Shown here one piece after another: positions 44,635-53,899 of a stretch of 64,000 bases of DNA. Positions within the stretch are counted from its first letter, which is position 1. Every line of letters starts with the position of its first letter. Source of the stretch: Microbacterium sp. (GTDB lineage: Bacteria > Actinomycetota > Actinomycetes > Actinomycetales > Microbacteriaceae); the NCBI GenBank assembly GCA_031277945.1, contig JAITLK010000002.1, positions 248,001 to 312,000 of the forward strand. Direction: 5' to 3'. Below the pieces are notes generated by a model, which saw only the letters and a program-made list of their open reading frames with translations, did not search any database and was not told the origin of the DNA. Both the position numbers and the translations under genes were made by a program.

Positions 44635-46083
44635 ATGACTAACGCAAGCGCCCCGGCCACCAAGCAGGTCGCGATCAACGACATCGGATCTGCGGAGGAC
44701 TTCCTGGCCGCGGTCGAGAAGACGCTCAAGTTCTTCAACGACGGCGACATCATCGAGGGCACGATCGTCAAGATCGACCGCGACGAGGTCCTGCTCGACG
44801 TCGGCTACAAGACCGAGGGTGTCATCCCCTCGCGTGAGCTTTCCATCAAGCACGACGTCGACCCCAACGAGGTCGTCAGCGTCGGCGACCAGGTCGAAGC
44901 CCTCGTTCTCCAGAAGGAGGACAAGGAAGGCCGTCTCATCCTGTCGAAGAAGCGTGCGCAGTACGAGCGCGCGTGGGGCGACGTGGAGAAGATCAAGGAG
45001 AACGACGGCGTCGTCACCGGTTCGGTCATCGAGGTCGTCAAGGGCGGCCTCATCGTCGACATCGGCCTGCGCGGCTTCCTCCCGGCTTCGCTCATCGAGC
45101 TGCGTCGCGTCCGCGACCTGACCCCGTACCTGGGCCAGGAGATCGAGGCCAAGATCCTCGAGCTGGACAAGAACCGCAACAACGTCGTGCTCTCGCGCCG
45201 CGCCCTGCTGGAGCAGACGCAGTCCGAGACCCGCACGCACTTCCTCAACAACCTGCACAAGGGTCAGGTTCGCAAGGGTGTCGTCTCCTCGATCGTCAAC
45301 TTCGGTGCGTTCGTGGACCTGGGCGGCGTCGACGGTCTCGTCCACGTCTCCGAGCTGTCGTGGAAGCACATCGAGCACGCTTCCGAGGTCGTCGAGGTTG
45401 GCCAGGAGGTCACCGTCGAGATCCTCGAGGTGGACCTCGACCGTGAGCGCGTCTCCCTGTCGCTGAAGGCGACGCAGGAGGACCCGTGGCAGGTCTTCGC
45501 CCGCACGCACGCCATCGGCCAGGTCACCCCGGGTAAGGTCACCAAGCTCGTCCCGTTCGGTGCGTTCGTTCGCGTCGCCGACGGCATCGAGGGCCTCGTT
45601 CACATCTCCGAGCTCTCCGGCAAGCACGTCGAGCTCGCGGAGCAGGTCGTGTCCGTCGGCGAAGAGGTCTTCGTCAAGGTCATCGACATCGACCTGGACC
45701 GTCGTCGCATCTCGCTGTCGCTGAAGCAGGCCAACGAGTCCGTCGACCCGTACGGCACCGAGTTCGACCCGGCCCTCTACGGCATGGTCGCGGAGTACGA
45801 CGAGAACGGCGAGTACCAGTACCCGGAGGGCTTCGACGCCGAGACCGGTGCCTGGAAGGAAGGCTTCGACGCTCAGCGCGAGAAGTGGGAGCAGGAGTAC
45901 GCCGCTGCCCAGGCTCGCTGGGAGCAGCACAAGGCTCAGGTCATCAAGGCCGCCGAGGCCGAGGCGCAGAACGACTCGTTCGACGCGTCCTCGTCCTTCA
46001 CGAGCGACTCCAGCTCGTCCGGCACGCTGGCCGACGACGAGGCTCTCGCGGCTCTGCGCGAGAAGCTCTCGGGCAACGCCTGA
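44635..46083 (+). CDS. rpsA: 30S ribosomal protein S1
   Basis: A 482-residue mRNA-binding ribosomal protein with four S1 domains, near residues 38-105, 122-188, 207-277 and 293-362 (GDIIEGTIVKID, NDGVVTGSVIEVV, GQVRKGVVSSIVNFGAFVDLGGVDGLVHVSELSW, GQVTPGKVTKLVPFGAFVRVADGIEGLVHISELS). The tail is acidic and Ser-rich. AAGGA lies 11 bases before ATG 44635. The 180-bp upstream gap should hold its promoter and leader. A strong hairpin follows. Four domains, rather than six, is normal in Actinobacteria. Confidence 0.97.
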   Translation: MTNASAPATKQVAINDIGSAEDFLAAVEKTLKFFNDGDIIEGTIVKIDRDEVLLDVGYKTEGVIPSRELSIKHDVDPNEVVSVGDQVEALVLQKEDKEGRLILSKKRAQYERAWGDVEKIKENDGVVTGSVIEVVKGGLIVDIGLRGFLPASLIELRRVRDLTPYLGQEIEAKILELDKNRNNVVLSRRALLEQTQSETRTHFLNNLHKGQVRKGVVSSIVNFGAFVDLGGVDGLVHVSELSWKHIEHASEVVEVGQEVTVEILEVDLDRERVSLSLKATQEDPWQVFARTHAIGQVTPGKVTKLVPFGAFVRVADGIEGLVHISELSGKHVELAEQVVSVGEEVFVKVIDIDLDRRRISLSLKQANESVDPYGTEFDPALYGMVAEYDENGEYQYPEGFDAETGAWKEGFDAQREKWEQEYAAAQARWEQHKAQVIKAAEAEAQNDSFDASSSFTSDSSSSGTLADDEALAALREKLSGNA

Positions 46084-46097
46084 TTCAGCCCTTCACG

Positions 46098-46133
46098 CAA
46101 CGGGGTCGGGACCTTCGGGTCCCGGCCCCGTTG
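46098..46133 (+). terminator. Terminator of rpsA
   Basis: A 16-bp stem with one G-U pair and a UUCG tetraloop, 15 bases after the rpsA stop codon. Confidence 0.8.
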
Positions 46134-46169
46134 CCGTATCCTCCTCCGACGCGGTGGCAGGATGGACCC

Positions 46170-46769
46170 ATGCCCCTGATCGCACTCACCGGCGGAATCG
46201 CGTCCGGGAAGTCCACTATCGCGGCTCGCCTCGCGTCCCATGGCGCGACCGTCATCGATGCCGACGCGATCGTGCACGAGCTCCAGGCACCCCACCAGCC
46301 GCTCCTCGCTGAGATCGCCGAGGCCTTCGGCTCGGACATGGTGGTCGACGGTATCCTGGATCGAGCGCGCCTCGGCCAGGCGGTCTTCGGTCGACCCGAT
46401 CGTCTCGCGCAGCTCAACGCGATCGTGCATCCGGCCGTGAAGCGCGAGTCGCAGCGGCGGTTCGCGCAGGCACGCGCCCTCGACCCGAACGCGGTGGTCG
46501 TGTATGACGTGCCATTGCTCGCCGAGGCGCGGGGTACGGGGGAGTGGGACCTGGTTGTGGTGGCCGATGCTCCCGCTGACGTGCGGGCGAATCGTCTCGT
46601 GACTCTTCGCGGCATGTCCAGGGAAGATGCCGAACGGCGTATCGGATCCCAGGTGGGGGACGACGAACGCCGCGCTCTCGCCGATGTCGTCATCGATACG
46701 AGCGGATCACTCGAGCACACCCGTGAACAGACCGACGCCCTCTGGGCTCGGCTGGCTCAGCCGGCCTGA
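46170..46769 (+). CDS. coaE: Dephospho-CoA kinase
   Basis: Last step of CoA synthesis: phosphorylates the 3'-OH of dephospho-CoA. A 199-residue P-loop kinase with GGIASGKS (8-15), DADAIVHEL (substrate site), RLAQLNAIVHPAV and YDVPLLAEA. ATG 46170 starts the P-loop domain at the usual distance; CAGGAT lies six bases upstream, so it may be leaderless. The rpsA-coaE order is conserved. The last 13 bp overlap the convergent DUF4126 gene. Confidence 0.95.
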   Translation: MPLIALTGGIASGKSTIAARLASHGATVIDADAIVHELQAPHQPLLAEIAEAFGSDMVVDGILDRARLGQAVFGRPDRLAQLNAIVHPAVKRESQRRFAQARALDPNAVVVYDVPLLAEARGTGEWDLVVVADAPADVRANRLVTLRGMSREDAERRIGSQVGDDERRALADVVIDTSGSLEHTREQTDALWARLAQPA

Positions 46770-47359
46770 GCAGCCCGCAGTTCGCGACGCCGTCGTCGCC
46801 CGCGCCGGATGAGCCTGACTCCCAGGACGACCAGGGCGATGACGAGAAGGATCGCGAAAACGGGCAGCAGGATCGCGAGAACCGACACGACCACGGACAC
46901 GCCGTCCTCGATGGTGCTCAGCACCGGCGCGGCCACACCGCCGGTGGCGATGTTCGCCACCGGTCGCGCGGTGGCCTTGATGCCGTGAACGACCAGCGCG
47001 ATCACGACGCCGGTGATGACGGGGCCCCAGTCGATCGTGCCCCATGATCCGCTGTCATCGAGCGTCAGAGCCTCGGCGCTTGCGCCTGCGCCGAAGACGA
47101 TGCCTCCGGCAGCGGGCCGGATGGCGGTGTGGATGATGTCGTTGACGGTGTCCAACGCCGGGATCTTGTCGGCGACGATCTCAACGACCAGGAGCGCGCC
47201 GACGATCCACAGGGCCAGATCGGATGACAGCCACTGCCAGGTGGCCGGCAGCGGCACGAGGTCTGTGAAGCGCGAGAGCAGTCCGAGCACGAGCAGGGGA
47301 ATCCACGCGTTCAGCCCGGCCGCAGCGGCGAGCGAAGAGCCGACGAGTGTCTCGATCAC
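46757..47359 (-). CDS. DUF4126 family membrane protein
   Basis: A 200-residue protein with about five hydrophobic segments, beginning MIETLVGSSLAAAAGLNAWIPLLVLGLLSRF, a DUF4126 hallmark. VNDIIHTAIRPAAGGIVFGA and the Gly/Ala-rich helices fit the family; a basic tail ([16 protein letters not shown]) follows. Function unknown. GTG 47359 is the start because TAGGCT lies six bases upstream. The 3' end overlaps coaE by 13 bp. Confidence 0.8.
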   Translation of the reverse strand: MIETLVGSSLAAAAGLNAWIPLLVLGLLSRFTDLVPLPATWQWLSSDLALWIVGALLVVEIVADKIPALDTVNDIIHTAIRPAAGGIVFGAGASAEALTLDDSGSWGTIDWGPVITGVVIALVVHGIKATARPVANIATGGVAAPVLSTIEDGVSVVVSVLAILLPVFAILLVIALVVLGVRLIRRGRRRRRELRAAQAG

Positions 47360-47365
47360 AACGTC

Positions 47366-47371
47366 AGCCTA
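47366..47371 (-). promoter_or_regulatory. -10 element of the DUF4126 gene (leaderless)
   Basis: TAGGCT on the minus strand ends exactly six bases before GTG 47359. Confidence 0.6.
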
Positions 47372-47510
47372 TCCAGCGTGGACGCCCTCTCATGAGTGTG
47401 AGAGAACCCTCATGCTCGTATGCGCGCCGTCGCGACGACGGGTGGTTAGGGTTGACGTACCTCCCTGCGTCCCCTCGTTGAATCTCATTCAGCTGCAGAG
47501 GTACCCCACG

Positions 47511-49544
47511 ATGCACCCCGAAGCGGACATTCCGCACGACATCGTCCCCGCCACCCGTCGCGACGCGCGTCGGATGCGTGGGGATGCCGAAGTCGACCTT
47601 CCGGAGGAGACCACACCAGAGCCGACACCGCGACGGCGCGCCGTTGTCCGACTCGGCGTGGCTGCGGCCGGCACAGCCGCCCTGGCGGCCGTTGCCGCTC
47701 TGATGTTGCCGCGTTCGGGATCCGGGCCCGTCATCGCATCGACGTCCGGAACCAAGCCCACGGCCGGCGGTCGCGTCTTCGGCTCGTCTGCGCCATCTAC
47801 ATCCGCCTCGGCGCCGGAGCCGTCGTCCGTGCCGTCTCCGTCAGCCACCCCGCAGCCGACACGACGACCGGAGGACAGTGTCAATCCGGAGGCGCCGAAG
47901 GACCGCGACGATTCTCTCACCCGCGCCGAGCCGGAACCCGCCGCGCCTCAGCCGGTGGACCCGCCGCTCCCGCGCAACCCGGTGCCCGACCTCCCGGAGG
48001 ATCCCTCGATCCCTGGCACGCCGGAGAACCCGGATTCACCGACCCAGCCCGCACTGCCCTCTGAGCCGGCCGAGCCCGGTGCACCCGCGGAGCCGAGTTC
48101 GCCCGCAGCCCCGCAGCGCCCGAGCGATCTGTTCGCGATCCCCGTGGCCGATACCGCGGATGCGCGCCGTCATGTACTGAGACGGGCTGGGCTCGCCGTC
48201 GGGGAACGAGCGCTCGCCGAGATCGAGAGCGCAGGGCTGCAGGCGTGGATCGCCCAGCAGCTCGATCCGGACATCGAAGACGCCATCGAGCCGACGTTGC
48301 GCGCCTGGTATCCCGCGTCGTACTTCAGCATCGATGAGGCACGCGCGTCGCTCAGGGACGACGGGGACCCCACTGCCGCGAGCGAGACCGAGCAGTCCAC
48401 GCTGGCGCGACGCCTGTTCGGCTCCCGTCAGATCTTCGAGCAGGTCGTCGACGTCTTCGCCAACACCCTCAACGTGCCGCCGGCATATGGCAACAGCATG
48501 ACGTGGAGTGTCGCCGACTATCACCGCACCGTGATCCGGGCCCACGCGCTGGGCAGATACGCCGACATGCTGCACGCCGCCGCCCGCCACCCGGCGATGA
48601 TGGTGGTGCTCGACAACCGGTTCTCGTCAGCAGCCGATGTGAACGAGAACTACGGTCGCGAGCTCCTCGAATTGCACACGGTGGGCTATGGCGCCTACAC
48701 CGAGGCAGAGGTGCGCAGCTCTTCGATGATCATGTCGGGGCGCCGGATCGCTGACCAGGCGTTCAGCTGGGAGCCGCAGCACCATGCGCTCGGGCCGGTG
48801 AGCGTCCTGGGCTTCACCGACCCCAACGCGGACGCCGGCGCTGGGCTCGAGCTCGGCGACCGCTACATCGCGCATCTCGCACATCATCCACGGACGGCGG
48901 AGACCATTGCGCGCAAGCTCGCTGTCCGATTCGTCTCCGACCGGCCGTCGGCGGATCTGATCGCGACGCTCGCCGATGTCTATCTGGCGTCGGCCACGGA
49001 CATCCGCGCCGTGATGGCGGCGCTGCTGCGCAGCGAGGAGTTCTGGAGCGCCCAGGCGACGAAGCTACGCCGTCCGACGGACGATCTCACCGGCGTCATC
49101 CGCTGCATCGGCATGACGATGGACCGCACGAACATCGACGAGGTTCGCCACATGTTCTGGACTGTCGACAACCTGGGGGATGCACCGCTGCGGTGGGGGC
49201 CGCCGAACGGCTATCCGGATGTCGCGGAAGCCTGGCTCGGAGCCGGCCAGGTGGCGGGGCGCTGGGATCATCACCGCGAACTCGTCAACGGCGACCGTCT
49301 CACCTTCTCGCCGTCCGAGGACTTCATCGCGGCCATCACGCCCGGGGACGGCCAGACCGCCGGTGGCTGGGCCGATCAGGTGAGCCGAGTCGTTCTTGGT
49401 GCACCCATCGACGACCGCGACCTCGCGGCCGTCACGGCCTTTCTCGGCCTCTCTGCGGATGCGGTCGTCGAGCCGCGTCATGCCAATCAGAAGGCGAGCG
49501 TCGCTGCTCTGCTCTTCGACTCTCCCCGTTACCTTCTGCGATAG
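47511..49544 (+). CDS. DUF1800 family protein
   Basis: A 677-residue protein. A basic stretch PRRRAVVRLGVAAAGTAALAAVAALML (about 42-68) is an anchor or atypical Tat-like signal. A long Pro/Ser/Glu linker (about 75-205) then leads to the DUF1800 domain (RRAGLAVGERALAEIESAGLQAWIAQQLDP, VDVFANTLNVPP, NYGRELLELHTVGYGAYTEAEVR). DUF1800 proteins usually pair with DUF1501 proteins and are cell-surface or exported. The ATG follows GAGG, and TTAGGGT (47446-47452) is a candidate -10. Confidence 0.85.
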   Translation: MHPEADIPHDIVPATRRDARRMRGDAEVDLPEETTPEPTPRRRAVVRLGVAAAGTAALAAVAALMLPRSGSGPVIASTSGTKPTAGGRVFGSSAPSTSASAPEPSSVPSPSATPQPTRRPEDSVNPEAPKDRDDSLTRAEPEPAAPQPVDPPLPRNPVPDLPEDPSIPGTPENPDSPTQPALPSEPAEPGAPAEPSSPAAPQRPSDLFAIPVADTADARRHVLRRAGLAVGERALAEIESAGLQAWIAQQLDPDIEDAIEPTLRAWYPASYFSIDEARASLRDDGDPTAASETEQSTLARRLFGSRQIFEQVVDVFANTLNVPPAYGNSMTWSVADYHRTVIRAHALGRYADMLHAAARHPAMMVVLDNRFSSAADVNENYGRELLELHTVGYGAYTEAEVRSSSMIMSGRRIADQAFSWEPQHHALGPVSVLGFTDPNADAGAGLELGDRYIAHLAHHPRTAETIARKLAVRFVSDRPSADLIATLADVYLASATDIRAVMAALLRSEEFWSAQATKLRRPTDDLTGVIRCIGMTMDRTNIDEVRHMFWTVDNLGDAPLRWGPPNGYPDVAEAWLGAGQVAGRWDHHRELVNGDRLTFSPSEDFIAAITPGDGQTAGGWADQVSRVVLGAPIDDRDLAAVTAFLGLSADAVVEPRHANQKASVAALLFDSPRYLLR

Positions 49545-49551
49545 GACTGCG

Positions 49552-50922
49552 ATGAGCAACGACTTCATGCCACACCCGGACTGCCCGGATTGGCGGGACC
49601 TCGGACCGAACGACGATGAGGCGATGATCCGTCTGATGGGCGACGCCGTGCGTGCGGACGCGGACGAACGGCCCGAGCAATGGCGCCGCGGTTTCACCCG
49701 GCGGCAGGTACTGGCCGGCGGCCTCGGCCTGGGCGTCGCCGCTCTGGGAGCACAACTGGTCACGACTCGAGTCTCGTACGCGCAGGCCGTGGACGGCGCC
49801 GAGGAGACAGGGGCCCGCCGCACACTGGTCGTGGTGTTCCTGCGCGGCGGCATGGACGGGCTGTCCGTGCTCGTGCCCGCGGACGACCCGCAGCTGCAGG
49901 TGTGGCGTCCCGATATCGCGGTCCGGCCGGGCAATCTGATGCGGATGGACGAACGGTTCGGCCTGCATCCCGCCCTCGGAGCGCTCAAGCCGATGATCGA
50001 TCGCGGTCTCGTGGCCGCTGTTCCGGACATCGCGACGCCTCAGCTCACGCGCAGTCACTTCCAGGCCCAGGACTGCCTCGAGCGGGGCGGGTCCGGTGGG
50101 GCGTCGTCACGGGGATGGCTCGATCGCGTGCTGGAAGCCAGCGGCGAGGGCACCACCTTCCGTTCGATGTCGATGACGTCGAACCTCACGCGCTCGCTCG
50201 CCGGAGTGAGCCGATCACTCGTAGCCGAGCAACCGTCGGATCTGACATTCCGTTCCCCACGCGAGTGGGGTGGAGCGACCCGTGAGGCGCTCTCCACGCT
50301 GTACACCGGCCTGGATCACCCGATCGCCGTCCACGCCCGCATCGCGCTCGACGTCGACGCACAGGCGGCCACTGTGGCGGCCTCACAGGATTCTCGCGCC
50401 GACATCTATCCGGAGGGCGAGTTCGGTCAGCAACTGCGGATGCTGTCCACACTGATTCGTGATGACATGGGTGTCCGTGTGGCCACCGTGGACCTCGGTG
50501 GCTGGGACATGCACACCGGCGTGGGGGATGAGGGCAGCGGTGACATGAAGGACATGCTCACGGCGCTCGGCGACGGCCTGGCTGCCTTCTTCACCGATCT
50601 CGGTGACAAGGCGGATTCCACCACCGTCATCCTCATGAGCGAGTTCGGACGCCGGGTGAATCAGAACGCGAGCGGTGGCGTGGACCATGGCCACGGCGGC
50701 CTCGCGATCGCCATGGGCGGCGGCGTCCGCGGTGGTGTCTACGGTGACTGGCGCGGACTCGACAGCTCCATGCTCGAGACCGGCGACCTGCCCGGCACGA
50801 ACGACTACCGCGACTTCCTGAGCGAGGTGGTGCAGGGGACGGTCGGGCTGAGCGGTGCGCAGACGTCCGCCGTGTTCGACGGCTGGCGACCCACGACGAT
50901 GGGCTTCCTTGCGCCGGTGTGA
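49552..50922 (+). CDS. DUF1501 family protein with Tat signal
   Basis: A 456-residue protein of the alkaline-phosphatase-like DUF1501 family. The twin-arginine motif FTRRQVL (R50-R51) followed by GGLGLGVAALGAQL points to Tat export. The core contains LVVVFLRGGMDGLSVLVP, LHPALGALKPM, VDLGGWDMHTG, LMSEFGRRVNQNASGGVDHGHG and NDYRDFLSEV. The start is eight bases after the DUF1800 stop, so the pair is one operon. The enzymatic activity of the family is not established. Confidence 0.87.
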   Translation: MSNDFMPHPDCPDWRDLGPNDDEAMIRLMGDAVRADADERPEQWRRGFTRRQVLAGGLGLGVAALGAQLVTTRVSYAQAVDGAEETGARRTLVVVFLRGGMDGLSVLVPADDPQLQVWRPDIAVRPGNLMRMDERFGLHPALGALKPMIDRGLVAAVPDIATPQLTRSHFQAQDCLERGGSGGASSRGWLDRVLEASGEGTTFRSMSMTSNLTRSLAGVSRSLVAEQPSDLTFRSPREWGGATREALSTLYTGLDHPIAVHARIALDVDAQAATVAASQDSRADIYPEGEFGQQLRMLSTLIRDDMGVRVATVDLGGWDMHTGVGDEGSGDMKDMLTALGDGLAAFFTDLGDKADSTTVILMSEFGRRVNQNASGGVDHGHGGLAIAMGGGVRGGVYGDWRGLDSSMLETGDLPGTNDYRDFLSEVVQGTVGLSGAQTSAVFDGWRPTTMGFLAPV

Positions 50923-50971
50923 GCGGCGTGCGCCGAGAGCGGACGGCAGGCCCAATGTCGGAGGCCAGCTC

Positions 50972-50977
50972 TAGGCT
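50972..50977 (+). promoter_or_regulatory. -10 element of uvrB (leaderless)
   Basis: TAGGCT ends exactly six bases before ATG 50984. No SOS (LexA) box of the GAACN4GTTC type was seen next to it. Confidence 0.6.
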
Positions 50978-50983
50978 GGAATC

Positions 50984-53041
50984 ATGCAACCAACGCGTGC
51001 CGTCCGCCCGTTCGAGGTCGTCAGCGAGTACATGCCCTCCGGCGATCAGCCCCAGGCCATCGCCGACCTCGCGGCACGCATCAACGCCGGCGAGACCGAC
51101 GTGGTCCTGCTGGGCGCCACCGGTACCGGCAAGTCGGCCACCACGGCGTGGCTGATCGAGCAGGTGCAGCGCCCCACGCTGGTACTTGCTCACAACAAGA
51201 CCCTGGCCGCCCAGCTCGCCAACGAGTTCCGTGATCTCATGCCACACAACGCGGTGGAGTACTTCGTCTCCTACTACGACTACTACCAGCCTGAGGCGTA
51301 TGTGCCGCAGACCGACACCTTCATCGAGAAGGACTCCTCCGTGAACGCGGAGGTGGAGCGGCTCCGCCACTCCACTACCAACTCGCTGCTGAGTCGTCGT
51401 GATGTGGTCGTCGTGTCCACGGTGTCCTGCATCTACGGCCTGGGCGCGCCGGAGGAGTATCTCCGTGCGATGGTCGCGCTGCAGGTGGGGGAGCGGTACG
51501 ACCGAGATGCACTCATCCGTCAGTTCATCGCCATGCAGTACAACCGCAACGACGTCGACTTCTCCCGCGGGAACTTCCGCGTGCGGGGGGACACCATCGA
51601 GATCATCCCCGTGTACGAGGAGTTCGCGATCCGCATCGAGATGTTCGGCGACGAGATCGAGGCGCTCTACCGGCTTCACCCACTCACCGGGGACGTGATC
51701 GACAAGCTGGACTCCGTGCCCATCTTCCCGGCGTCGCACTATGTGGCCGCGACGGATGTCGTGCAGCGCGCAATCGGCTCCATCGAGGAGGAGCTGGCCG
51801 AGCGCCTCGCTGAGCTGGAGGGACAGGGAAAGCTGCTGGAAGCCCAGCGCCTGCGCATGCGCACCACCTTCGATCTGGAGATGTTGCAGCAGCTGGGCTT
51901 CTGCTCGGGTATCGAGAACTACTCCCGCCACATGGACGGGCGCGAGGCGGGTGAACCGCCGCACACGCTGCTGGACTTCTTCCCGGACGACTTCCTTCTC
52001 GTGATCGACGAGTCGCATGTCACCGTGCCGCAGATCGGCGCCATGTACGAGGGTGACGCATCTCGCAAACGAACGCTGGTGGAGCACGGGTTCCGGCTCC
52101 CCTCGGCGATGGACAATCGACCGCTGCGCTGGGATGAGTTCAAGAACCGCATCGGCCAGACGGTGTACCTCTCGGCCACACCGGGGCGTTATGAGATGGG
52201 GATCGCGGACGGCATCGTGGAGCAGATCATTCGTCCCACGGGGCTGATCGATCCCGAGATCGTCGTGAAGCCGTCGAAGGGACAGATCGACGACCTGCTG
52301 GAGCAGATCCGTCTCCGCGTGGAGAAGGACGAACGGGTCCTGGTCACCACGCTCACCAAGAAGATGGCGGAGGAGCTCACCGACTTCCTGGGTGAGCACG
52401 GGGTGAAAGTGCGCTACCTCCACTCCGACGTCGACACGCTGCGTCGGGTCGAGCTGCTGACGGAGCTGCGGGCGGGTGTGTACGACGTTCTCGTCGGCAT
52501 CAACCTGCTTCGTGAGGGCCTCGACCTGCCGGAGGTCTCGCTCGTGGCGATTCTCGACGCAGACAAGGAGGGCTTCCTCCGCAGCGGTACATCCCTCATC
52601 CAGACGATCGGCCGCGCCGCTCGAAACGTGTCGGGTGAGGTGCACATGTACGCCGATGTGATGACTGATTCCATGAAGACGGCGATCGATGAGACGTCCC
52701 GCCGTCGTGAGAAGCAGCGCGCGTACAACCTGGAGCACGGCATCGACCCTCAGCCGCTTCGCAAGCGGATCGCCGACATCACCGAGGTGCTCGCCCGAGA
52801 AGGAGCCGACACCAAGCAGCTGCTCGAGCGCGCTAAGAAGGGCAAGGCCGGCGCTAAGTCGAAGCGTGCGGGAATCGGTGCTGAGGGCGCGGAACAGCTG
52901 GAGCAGACCATCGCGGATCTCAGCGATCAGATGCTGACGGCTGCGTCCGAGCTCAAGTTCGAACTCGCCGCCCGACTCCGCGACGAGGTGCAGGAACTGA
53001 AGAAGGAGTTGCGCGCGATCGAGCGCGCGGGTCACGCCTGA
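50984..53041 (+). CDS. uvrB: Excinuclease ABC subunit B
   Basis: Damage-verifying helicase of nucleotide excision repair, 685 residues. Walker A is GATGTGKS (44-51), the beta-hairpin region [21 protein letters not shown], Walker B DESH, and helicase motif VI region QTIGRAARN. The C-terminal UVR domain ([21 protein letters not shown]) binds UvrC. It has no ribosome site and is probably leaderless. uvrA and uvrC are 5-12 kb away in the same orientation. Confidence 0.97.
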   Translation: MQPTRAVRPFEVVSEYMPSGDQPQAIADLAARINAGETDVVLLGATGTGKSATTAWLIEQVQRPTLVLAHNKTLAAQLANEFRDLMPHNAVEYFVSYYDYYQPEAYVPQTDTFIEKDSSVNAEVERLRHSTTNSLLSRRDVVVVSTVSCIYGLGAPEEYLRAMVALQVGERYDRDALIRQFIAMQYNRNDVDFSRGNFRVRGDTIEIIPVYEEFAIRIEMFGDEIEALYRLHPLTGDVIDKLDSVPIFPASHYVAATDVVQRAIGSIEEELAERLAELEGQGKLLEAQRLRMRTTFDLEMLQQLGFCSGIENYSRHMDGREAGEPPHTLLDFFPDDFLLVIDESHVTVPQIGAMYEGDASRKRTLVEHGFRLPSAMDNRPLRWDEFKNRIGQTVYLSATPGRYEMGIADGIVEQIIRPTGLIDPEIVVKPSKGQIDDLLEQIRLRVEKDERVLVTTLTKKMAEELTDFLGEHGVKVRYLHSDVDTLRRVELLTELRAGVYDVLVGINLLREGLDLPEVSLVAILDADKEGFLRSGTSLIQTIGRAARNVSGEVHMYADVMTDSMKTAIDETSRRREKQRAYNLEHGIDPQPLRKRIADITEVLAREGADTKQLLERAKKGKAGAKSKRAGIGAEGAEQLEQTIADLSDQMLTAASELKFELAARLRDEVQELKKELRAIERAGHA

Positions 53042-53135
53042 ACGTGCGCTCGGGGGCGCTCAGCGCGGGGTGACCTTCTTCGCTGCGACGGATGAACATC
53101 AGTGCTCCCAGACCGTGCCCCGCGCTGATGCGTTG

Positions 53136-53360
53136 TCAGGGGCAGTGCATGAGGGGTTTCGGCCCGGACCGATCGAACGTGTGCTCCGACATCGGGTGTC
53201 CGCACAGCGGGCACGGCGCGCTCTGGCGCGGGGCCGGTGGCTCGCTCTCGTAAGGTCCGACAGTCGCCGGTCCGGCTATGCGGATCAGCGAGGAGTTGAA
53301 CCAGGCGTAGAGACCCCCGGCCTCGCGGATACGGTCGCGCAGACTCTGCTTGTCGCTCAT
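53136..53360 (-). CDS. Small Cys-rich protein divergent from ohrR
   Basis: A 74-residue cytosolic protein. Its C-terminal third has CPLCGHPM, HTFDRSG and a final HCP, giving three Cys and several His that could bind one metal or act in redox. The N-terminal half (MSDKQSLRDRIREAGGLYAWFNSSLIRIAGPATVGPY) is amphipathic. A TACACT hexamer lies six bases upstream. It shares a 41-bp intergenic region and operator with ohrR, so it is probably regulated by it. No family is recognised. Confidence 0.65.
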   Translation of the reverse strand: MSDKQSLRDRIREAGGLYAWFNSSLIRIAGPATVGPYESEPPAPRQSAPCPLCGHPMSEHTFDRSGPKPLMHCP

Positions 53361-53364
53361 ATGC

Positions 53365-53376
53365 TTAGTGTACTAA
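53365..53376. promoter_or_regulatory. Palindromic operator between ohrR and the divergent gene
   Basis: TTAGTGTACTAA has perfect 5-base arms around GT. It overlaps the minus-strand -10 (TACACT, 53372-53367) and lies upstream of the ohrR -10 (TATGAT, 53390-53395), a position suited to repression of both genes by OhrR. Confidence 0.6.
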
Positions 53377-53389
53377 TGATTTGTCCACC

Positions 53390-53395
53390 TATGAT
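53390..53395 (+). promoter_or_regulatory. -10 element of ohrR (leaderless)
   Basis: TATGAT ends exactly six bases before ATG 53402. Confidence 0.6.
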
Positions 53396-53401
53396 CGAAA
53401 G

Positions 53402-53842
53402 ATGGCTGAAACGGACGAGTATCTGAAACTCGACGCGCAACTCTGTTTCGCGCTCGTGACCGCGGCGCGCAACGTGGTGGCGATCTACCGGCCGATCCTG
53501 GAGCCGCTCGGACTCACCCATCCGCAGTACCTGGTCATGCTGTCGCTCTGGGAGCAGTCGCCGCGCACGCTGGGGGAGCTGGCCGACTCCCTCGCCCTCG
53601 AGTCGGCGACGGTGTCGCCGCTCGTGAAGCGTCTCGAAGCCCAGGGGCTCGTGCTTCGCCAACGCAGCGCCTCGGATGAACGGCGCCTGGAGATCGTCGT
53701 CACCGCGGAGGGGCGAGCGCTGCGAGAACGTGCGCTTGATGTTCCCCCTGCCGTGATGAACGCCGTGCATATGGACATCGATCAGGTCAGGGAGCTGCGA
53801 GAAGCGTTGCGCCCGTTCGCGGGCGGACACGATCGGGCCTGA
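53402..53842 (+). CDS. ohrR: OhrR-type MarR-family peroxide sensor
   Basis: A 146-residue winged-helix repressor close to OhrR. The peroxide-sensing cysteine is C15 in LKLDAQLCFALVTAARN. The recognition region is LGELADSLALESATVSPLVKRLEAQGLVLRQRSASDERRLEI. OhrR is inactivated when organic hydroperoxides oxidise this Cys. The expected partner gene ohr is not adjacent. Start 53402 (MAETDEYLKL) fits the family length and the promoter position; an in-frame TTG at 53381 is less likely. Confidence 0.85.
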   Translation: MAETDEYLKLDAQLCFALVTAARNVVAIYRPILEPLGLTHPQYLVMLSLWEQSPRTLGELADSLALESATVSPLVKRLEAQGLVLRQRSASDERRLEIVVTAEGRALRERALDVPPAVMNAVHMDIDQVRELREALRPFAGGHDRA

Positions 53843-53887
53843 GGAGAGCACCCTTCGTGTCTTCCGGGGTGGCGAGGTGTGCTGACG

Positions 53888-53893
53888 TAGGGT
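53888..53893 (+). promoter_or_regulatory. -10 element of the DUF4129/MoxR/DUF58 operon (leaderless)
   Basis: TAGGGT ends exactly six bases before ATG 53900. Confidence 0.55.
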
Positions 53894-53899
53894 AGGCGC

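Noticed and set aside
43894..45930. 678-codon open frame antisense to rpsA
   Set aside because: rpsA is certain on the plus strand. The antisense frame is a by-product of GC-rich third positions and gives Leu/Asp/Val-rich low-complexity sequence with no domain.
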